Of a DNA stretch of 64,000 nucleotides, positions 57,196 through 64,000 are shown one piece after another (the stretch's first letter is position 1; each line of letters begins with the position of its first letter). The translations under genes and the position numbers were made by a program. The stretch comes from Paraspadella gotoi. Taxonomy: Eukaryota > Chaetognatha. The notes under the pieces were generated by a model. It ran no database searches. It was not told where the DNA came from and saw only the letters and a program-made list of their open reading frames with translations. The stretch covers positions 19,567,936 to 19,631,935 of the forward strand of contig CM119269.1 in assembly GCA_051294375.1 (NCBI GenBank). Reading direction: 5' to 3'.

Positions 57196-60100
57196 CTAGA
57201 CTCCACCCGCTCCCCCTCTTCTTCCCTTGGCCATCGTCTTTGCACGATAAAGCGTTCGTCGCAACTGTTAAACAAACGGGAGAGAGTTCGTTAGCTCAAG
57301 CGTTTTGTTCAAGAGTTCAATCGTTAAAGGGCGACAAACGACTTGATAAAATAAAATGTTAACCCTTCAAAATATTTATTTCACTCGCGTTCACTTCCAC
57401 GCGTCATTTTACCTTCCCGATCGTCGAAGCATTTCCGGCCTTGGGAGATTTTTCGGCCCTGATGACCTTTTTTTCTTTCGAGGTCTTTGCATTCGCCGTC
57501 TTTCCGGCATTTGTAGTTTCAGAAGCGACGAAAGAGGACGATATGGACGCCTGTGACGCTTGGGACGCTTTGGTCATGCTCCGAGTTCGCATGGGCTCTA
57601 TCGTTTTTCCAAAAAAAAGAAGCAATGTTTTATCTTTTTTGATCATTTTTTATCGTTTTTAACATCAGAATAAAATTGTCACTAGTCTATCGAGCACAGG
57701 GTCGATTCTCCCTATCTCTCCCCTAGAAATTGCCCCACCACCCCGTAATCACCCCCGAGAAAAGGTCTCGGCCCGCGAACCCTTCTCTTCCGCGTCGGCG
57801 GAGGAGGCGGCATCTTCGAACGATTGTCGTCTTTGTCGTTGTCATCGTCGTCCTTTTCCTTCGGCGTCAGACACAAAACGTCGTCGTTGTTTTGATCATC
57901 AGATTCCTTCGACGGACCCTTGAGCAGCAATACAACTTTGCGGCAGAAACAGCAGCAAGAGCAACGGCGAGTTGTCTGATCAAAGCTAAACGAACCTCAC
58001 TCGACTCCTTTGGGGTTTCCGTCACTTTTTTCGATTCGTCAACCGAAGGCGATGATGACGTCGACGATGACGAAGACGGCACTTGGATTCTGAGGAGAAA
58101 TTTTCGGTTCATATCACCGACGAATTGTCAGAAGAAACTGAGGAGCGGCCTCCGATTCAAATCCCACATCTTTTCAAAGCTGAGCCGATACAAAAGTTGG
58201 GATAGACTTACCCGCCCTAACTGACCTTACTCTATTTTCTTTTTGTTTCACAGAAGTTGGTTGTTTGACGATGGAGCGTGGAGTCTGACCCATCGAGGAT
58301 TCGACCTTCTGCAGTTTTTCCGGTTCAGTGAGCAGCTCGGACGGCTGCTCGGTCGACGGAGGCAAGTTCTCCACTGGAGCCTGAAGAGCAGTTTCATTCG
58401 ATAGCTGAGTCGACGGAGGGTTAGATTGCAGGTTCGGCTGCTGGGTTGCAAGCTGGGGTGATGGAGGCTGCTTGTTCGTCTGCTCAGAGGGCTTATTTGT
58501 TAACTGTTGATTTGATAAACGGGTCGCGGGCTTATTTGTCAACAGAGACGTCTTCTGCGTTGGTAACTGGATCCCCTGCTTCTTTTGAATCGACTGATTA
58601 TTCGCCTTGTTGACAACTGGCTGGTTTTCTTGTCGGGTTGTCTCTCTAGTCGACCTGTGGATTGCCTGTGGAGTTGCCTGTTGATTTTTTTTCTGATTTT
58701 CCGACCGGGTTGCCTGCTGATTTCCCCTCTGAATCGCCCCGTTCGTCGTCTGTTTGGTCATTGACTGCGATGCCTCCTCGCTCCTTTTTCGTTTTCGAAC
58801 TTTCGAAGAAAAAAAACGTACAAAAATTTTAATCCCATTTAATTCCTAGTCGATTAACCCTACGTTAGAAAAATAAAGTGATGAGCAAAAGTAACAGAAG
58901 CTTCGAGCTGGGCATCGTCTGCTTACTCTGCATAGAAGCGTTTGATTGGCTCAGCAAGCTCATCGACATTGCCTTGCTCCAAATGTCTCTGTCGCCTTGA
59001 TCTGACGAAAAAAAAAATCATATCGTTAAATATTTTCATGGTGTAAAAAATGATAGATTAATTTATTTATTGTTCAAGTCATTTTTACTCAGAATCGAAA
59101 GGCCGCTTGTTGTTCGACTAAGTTGGGATGTCGGCAACGGATCTGAGATTGGCGTCTGCCCGATCAAACTCATGGAAGACGCGGTCTTCCAAATATCAGC
59201 TGACATGGTATTAAAGCTAGATAGTATGACATGTCTAAAACTAAAGACAAATACACATGAAAGTACGTGAGTGAATATAAAATATATGGTGGACTAAAAT
59301 CCAACTACAAATCGCGTTTGCATTTCAAGCGGCCATTGGTGCCGGAGCAAGTCATTTCGCTCTCCCAACTCAAAGGTCCGGGGTTCTAGACGCGTGGCCG
59401 CCTAGCAGTTAAGAGGGACGGGGCACTTAACCCGCCTGTAACATGGTGTTACAGCCTGATCCGAAGCTCAGGGACTGCTTATACTGAAATGGTTCTGTCA
59501 CTAACTCATAACAATAATTACTGTCTCTTCATTGGTGAAACTCGACTTCCGAACACAACAGCAACAACAACATTTTCAGGCGACATGCCTCAACCTGGCG
59601 ATGCACTTTCCGCCAAACAACAAATCAGGCGACATGCCTCAACTTGGTGACGCACTTTCCACCAACAACTACAATTCACTGAAGAATGCACAGACTTCTC
59701 CTTCGGGGAGGGGGGATGTATGGTGAACTAAAATCCACCAACCGTTCATCCAGCGACCATGTGTGCCGGAGGCAAGTCATTCGCCTCCCAACCCAAAGGT
59801 CCGGGGTTCTAGCCCGGTGGCCGCCTAGCAGTTAAGAGGGACGGGGCGCTTAACCGCCTGTAAACATGGTGTTACAGCCTGATCCGAATCTCAGGGACTG
59901 CTTATATTGAATGGTTCGTCACTAACTCATAATCAATAAATTACTGTCTCTTCAAATCGAATAATCTAATCCAAACCTTTTGGCAGAAACAAATTGCTGT
60001 TCATCCGAAGCAATTTCCTGGGCGGACTCTGATCTATCGAAGCGGTAGACTGACCCAGGAGACTCATCGACATTGCTTGGCTCCATATGTCCTTGTTGGA

Positions 60101-60400
60101 TTGGCCTCGAGGAATGAAAAATTTTAAATGTAATAAACGTGAATTTGTACGTACATTATACATATTATTTGTGAAATATCACAATCATTTGTCACTTGTA
60201 ATGGACCAATTGCTGGTCGTCCGCCTGATTTGGGCGACGGACGACGATGCTGCAACGGACTGACCAATGAGACTCATCGTCGATGCCGTTCTCCAAAGGT
60301 CTGGATTTGGGAAGGAGAAAGTATAATGAGACAAAAATTACCCATCCAAGCTTTTGATTCAAAGGGTTCCAAGCGGATCTCACTGAATCCGAATTTATGT
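57196..60400 (-). CDS. Low-complexity nuclear-type protein gene, at least 8 exons
   Basis: Minus-strand exons with fitting phases: an exon ending at 60342 (RLEPFESKAWM); a0 60196-60300; a 59977-60105 (or ending 60028); b 58927-59001; c 58212-58799; d1 57996-58089; d2 57753-57918; e 57413-57597; f 57196-57264 with the stop. a0, a and b are homologous (see findings). Exon c starts RKRKRSEEASQS and is Q/N/T/P-rich with QQAT-type repeats, ending at a perfect GTAAGT. d1 is Ser-rich, and one lost C breaks its frame in this copy. d2 holds KEKDDDDNDKDD, five prolines and RKRR. Exon e starts PMRTRSMTKASQASQAS; f ends KTMAKGRRGGAGGV. Charge and basic clusters suggest a nuclear, largely disordered protein. 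The family is not recognised and the 5' end is missing. Introns are mostly 75-155 bp. Confidence 0.6.
59285..59530 (+). mobile_element. tRNA-derived SINE-like repeat, copy B1
   Basis: Lies in the intron between exons a and b, opposite to the gene. It contains GGTCCGGGGTTCTAG (B-box-like), CAGTTAAGAGGGACGGGGC, the hairpin CTGTAACATGGTGTTACAG and the shared tail CTCATAACAATAATTACTGT. Confidence 0.6.
59577..59674. repeat. About 49-bp direct repeat, two copies
   Basis: CAGGCGACATGCCTCAAC begins at 59577 and again near 59626. It lies between the two SINE-like repeats. The unit also reads SGDMPQ.GDALS on the + strand in both copies, though in different frames. Confidence 0.75.
59712..59958 (+). 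mobile_element. tRNA-derived SINE-like repeat, copy B2
   Basis: Second copy in the same intron and orientation as B1, clearly homologous over about 240 bp. GGAGGC...GCCTCC can form a stem upstream of GGGGTTCTAGCCC. Both ends are shared with B1, which defines the unit. Confidence 0.6.
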
Positions 60401-60420
60401 GACCAGATTTGATTTTATCT

Positions 60421-61540
60421 ACCTAATCCGACCTGCGTCTGATTACCTGAACGTGAATTTTGATTGCTGACGGTTTCTGCGGAAATAAGCGTGTAAATCA
60501 TAACGACAGAATGTGATTTGAAGGACTATTAACGGGAAAATGATTCCAAAAATAAAAATAATAATGATTCATTACTTGGATATACGCTTTTCATTTTGTA
60601 ATTTGTTTTAATCTCCAAATATTTTTGCAAGTGTCGGTTTGTAGGCTTCACTTTTACCGTAGTAATCGATTGTAAAACATAAATTTTAGGCGAAAGCATC
60701 AAGAGACCACCCTATTCTACAAGATGTCTTTCTCTCATTATCCTCGTAGCCCTTTTGTCCTTAACTTTCTCGTCTCACCTTTTCCTTACTTTTTTATTCC
60801 ATCCTTTTTACCTTCCCCCTTCCCCTCACCCTCTCTTTATCCTTTCCCTCCCTTACCTCTCACCCGTTCCCCTCCTCATCACCTCCCTTCTTCCTCACCT
60901 TTCCTGCTCCTCACGCGTTCCTCGAGCGATTCACCTTCGAACCTCACCTTTCGCGCTTCGCTTCACGAATCTCGTTTCTTCGCGTGAGCCTCACCTTTTT
61001 TGCTTATCTCTGCTTCGATCACGACCCCTCCCTCGATTAAGAGGAGACCTAACCTTTTATCGATCCGTCGTGACCCTCGACTGAGTCATGACCTTAATTT
61101 CGATTTATTTTAATACTTTAAAAGTTTAAATATATCTCTTCTTAATCTTATGATCCATAATGATAATCTTCATAAAGGCGTGAACTAACCTTTGAATTTT
61201 TTATCCCTGACTTGAATTTTAATTTAAATATAATGAGAGGGCCTTCACAGGCCCGAACCCATGCGTCGACCTGCTTTCGGCTGGGCTCCTTTACAAAATT
61301 GATTTCTTAAAAGTTTTAGGGGGAGAAAAGACGGGATGGTTCGAAAAACATGGAGGGGGAAAATAAAAACCTAAAAGGCCATGAGGATAAAAGAATAAAA
61401 CTAAGCTGCAAGTAATAACGAGAGTGTATGCTGAGAAATACGGGATAAATGAGGTTAGCGACTTAAGAGGCAGGGAGGGGGTCAGGCGACCCGGCAAGCA
61501 GCAACCCCGTTTAAGTTTTATGAGTCGCTTGGCCAGAAAT
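60421..61540. other. No gene seen
   Basis: AT-rich, then a pyrimidine-rich patch (60720-61020), then AT-rich again. The + frames at 60724-61084 are Pro/Leu/Ser-rich readings of that patch. Confidence 0.5.
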
Positions 61541-61780
61541 TTAGTTTTGAGGCGAAGATGATGGACAAGACGAAGCGAAGGGAAAGCGAAGAAGATATGA
61601 GGTCGTCGTCGCTGTCGTCCTTGTAGACGTCGTCATTGTTTCGTTGTCGGATTCGTTTTCGTTGTTGATGTCATAGAAGCGGTCGTCGTCGTCGGCTTTG
61701 TTGTGGTCGTCGTCTTCACCGTCGTCTTCTGTCACTCTATCATACCTCTGACGGACGACGCGATTTTTTGTTGTTGTCAT
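61541..61780 (-). repeat. TCG/GTC triplet-rich stretch
   Basis: Degenerate GTC, TCG and GTT triplets give a minus frame of 79 codons rich in D, N, T and R (GEDDDHNKADDDD). No splice sites or neighbours support it as an exon. Confidence 0.6.
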
Positions 61781-61934
61781 TCTCCGTTATTTATTCTTGT
61801 TATCATTGTCACCAACACCGTCATCGAAACTTTACAATCTTTATCAGCGTCATGATGTTAGTCGTCGTCGTGATTGCAGCCAGCCTCTTTTTCGCAAATT
61901 GTCTTCGAAGGTAAACTAATATTCTAGGTCGAAG

Positions 61935-61936
<2 letters not shown>

Positions 61937-61997
<61 letters not shown>

Positions 61998-62045
61998 GAA
62001 GAGAGAAAGAGAGAGACAGAGAGAGAGAGAGAGACGAGAGAAGAG

Positions 62046-62084
<39 letters not shown>

Positions 62085-62102
62085 GAAGAGAGAGATAGGC
62101 AG
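61937..62102. repeat. Interrupted (GA)n block
   Basis: Clean GA at 61937-61978, then GA with AA, CA and GG interruptions to about 62102. Confidence 0.95.
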
Positions 62103-62159
62103 ACAGCAGACACACAGACGACAGACTTACACAAAGACAGAGAGAGACACAGACAGACA

Positions 62160-63060
62160 AAAAAAAATATACGTTTTATTCCGCGAAGCAAAAGTTATTG
62201 CATTTGGTAATTGGATAGTCCTTGCAGAAGCGAAAATCTATTTCTAAGAAAAGAGTCTGATGAGAGAAAGAAATGGAGATAGACAGTGCGAGGGAGAGGG
62301 AGAGATTTTTCTATGGAGAAGCCTGGAAAAGGTTCATTCATTCCGCTTTTCATTTCCCTCTAATTTCTTTCTCGTTTTTTTTCGCTTCATATATTTTTTT
62401 TTGTATTTATATTTTCCTGTTTTTCTTCTTTTTTTTTCAGTCCCCGCCATTTACAGCGCCTTTTTCTTCCTCTTATTTCTTTTCTATTTTTTTTTTCCTT
62501 TTTCTTTTCTGTTGCCTTCTCTCTTTCAGTTTCATTTTCTCGGCTAATTGAATTTTTCAGTGTTTCCTGTTCCTCCTGTTCCTTCTTGATCATCCGCCTT
62601 ATCCTCGTCCTCCTCCTTCTCCTCGTCCTCCTCGTCCTCCTCCTCCTCCTCCTCCTCCGATTCTTTTTCTTTCTCTTTCCCTCTACTTCCCCTTCTTTTT
62701 TTCCTTCCTTTTCCCCAGAGTTCTCTTTAATTTTCTTTAATCCTTTTCCCGCTGGGCTTCCCCACTCTGCCTTACCTGTTCCTCGCTACTTACTTTTGAC
62801 CATTTACTTTCTTCTCTCTCGATTTATCCGATCCTCACTCTTTTCCTCCTTCATTCCTCCCCTTTTCTTCCCCTCTTCTCCCTTCGATTGACTCAAGGAG
62901 AAAAATTATCGCTTTCGTCGACGTAATGACTTCAATTCCGTCGAATCTCATCCTCTTCCTCCTCGCTGCTCCGCCCCTCCTCCGGCCCCCACTCCCCTTT
63001 TCGTCTTTTGTCTTTCTTCCCCACCCTCTCTTTATACCTAGCTTTTTCCGCCCCCTTTCT
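62160..63060. other. T- and C-rich spacer with (TCC)n
   Basis: Long T runs (62390-62500), a (TCC)n/(TCG)n triplet repeat at 62600-62660, and pyrimidine-rich sequence leading into the satellite. No gene seen. Confidence 0.6.
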
Positions 63061-63064
63061 CCTT

Positions 63065-64000
63065 CCTTCAACTCCAACGCGCCCCTCCTTTTCTCTTTTC
63101 TTCTCTCCCACCTCTCTTTATCCTACTTATTTTCCCCACCTTTCTCCTTTGCCTTCAACTCCATACGCGCCCCCCTCCTTTCTCTTTTTCTTCTTTCTTC
63201 CCACTTCTTTATCCTCATCTATATTTCCCCACCCTTTCTTCCTTCTTCAACTCCAACCGCCCCGCCTCCTTTTCTCTTTTTCTTCTCTTCTCCACCTCTC
63301 TTATCCTACTTATTTCCACGCCTTTCTCCTTTTTCAACTGCCAACCGCCCCCTCCTTTTCTCTTTTTCTTCTCTTCCCACCTCTCTTTATCCTACTTATT
63401 TCCCACCCTTTCTCCTTCTTCAACTCCAACCGCCCCCCTCCTTTCTCTTTTTCTTCTCTTGCCCACCTCCTTCTTTATCCTACTTATTTCCCCACCCTTT
63501 TCCTTTCTTCAACTCCAACGCCCCCACTCCCTTTTCTCTTTTTTCTTCATCTCCCACCTCTCTTTATCCTACTTGTTTTCCCCACCTTTTCTCCTTCCTT
63601 CAACTCCAAACCGCCCCCGCTCTTTTCTCTTTTTCTCTCTCCACCTCTCTTTATCCTACTTGTTTTCCCCCCCTTTCTCCTTCTTCAACTCCACGCGCCC
63701 CCCTCCTTTTCTCTTTTTCTTCTCTCCCACCTTCTTTATCCTAACTTTTTTCCCCACCCTTTCTCCTTTCTTCAACTCCAACCGCCCCCCTCCTTTTCTC
63801 TTTTTCTTCTCTTCCCACCTCTCTTTGTTATCCTACTTGTTTCCCCACCCTTTCTCCTTCCTTCAACTCCAACCGCCCCCCTCCTTTTGCCTCTTTCTTC
63901 TCTTCCCAACGCTACTCTTATCCTATGCTTGTTCCCCACCGCTTCTCCCTTTCTCAGACTCAACACCGCGCCCCTCCTTTCTTCTCTTTTTTCTCTTCCC
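63065..64000. repeat. Pyrimidine-rich satellite, period about 88 bp
   Basis: CAACTCCAACCGCCCCC-like words recur near 63070, 63156, 63248, 63337, 63421, 63507, 63601, 63686, 63773, 63865 and 63957, with steps of about 84-94 bp. CCACCTCTCTTTATCCTACT lies mid-unit. The unit varies mainly by single-base indels, which may be sequencing noise. The array continues past the window end. The 272-residue + frame over it is a by-product. Confidence 0.9.

Larger units (their letters stand above)
55205..60420. repeat. Duplicated segment, copy B (better quality)
   Basis: Same order as 46680-46733 joined to 48970-54675, without the 2.2-kb insertion. It contains a 60-N gap at 55549-55608. Reading frames and splice sites of the minus-strand gene are largely intact here, which marks it as the more accurate version. 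Confidence 0.8.

Noticed and set aside
62926-63744. 272-codon + strand frame
   Set aside because: It runs through the 88-bp pyrimidine satellite and reads the repeat. No splice sites or start context; openness comes from lack of A and G.

Overview
Eukaryotic, AT-rich intergenic-type DNA from a draft assembly. The introns are GT-AG and mostly 75-220 bp, genes are sparse, (GA)n/(CT)n microsatellites are extremely dense, CpG-containing triplets (GAC/TCG) are abundant, and tRNA-derived SINE-like repeats are present. This suggests an invertebrate, most likely an arthropod; nothing here fixes the order or species. I see no bacterial operons, rRNA, CRISPR arrays or canonical tRNA genes. Most long open frames are artefacts of (CT)n, (GA)n, (TTTC)n or pyrimidine satellites.

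Layout. 1-19 kb: microsatellites, N gaps that often sit on GA/CT tracts, minisatellites, one coding-potential island (3.7-4.2 kb) and a possible poly-acidic exon (13.6-13.8 kb). 19-20 kb: a long GA/CT inverted repeat next to a promoter-like array of six CCAAT boxes spaced 29-30 bp apart. 20-29 kb: triplet and GA repeats, an undecided coding island (22.2-22.8 kb) and an 85-90 bp repeat present three times (25.2-26.7 kb). 29-30.3 kb: a two-exon candidate gene whose 100-bp intron could fold as a CT/GA hairpin, then an AT-rich dispersed element. 33.6 kb: a minus-strand terminal exon. 37-38.9 kb: a CpG-rich region with a CCGTCGG cluster, then the last two exons of a gene for a small membrane protein. 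44.0-44.9 kb: a candidate secreted peptide precursor.

46-60.4 kb is the most complex part. A region of about 5-6 kb occurs twice in direct orientation (copy A 48970-54675, copy B 55205-60420), separated by a 25-N gap. Copy A carries many scattered single-base indels and probably represents unpolished long-read gap extension overlapping the next contig, i.e. a false duplication. Copy B holds a readable minus-strand gene of at least eight exons ending at 57196. It encodes a low-complexity Q/N/T/P-rich, then acidic, then basic protein, preceded by three homologous short exons with a W..A..MSLL.QS motif. Copy A carries a 2.2-kb segment between TTAA sites that copy B lacks. Inside it is a foldback element with hammerhead-ribozyme-like cores in its arms. 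Two SINE-like repeats lie in an intron of the gene in each copy.

60.4-64 kb returns to triplet and GA repeats and ends in a pyrimidine-rich satellite with a period near 88 bp that runs off the window. No gene could be named with confidence, so all gene symbols are left empty.
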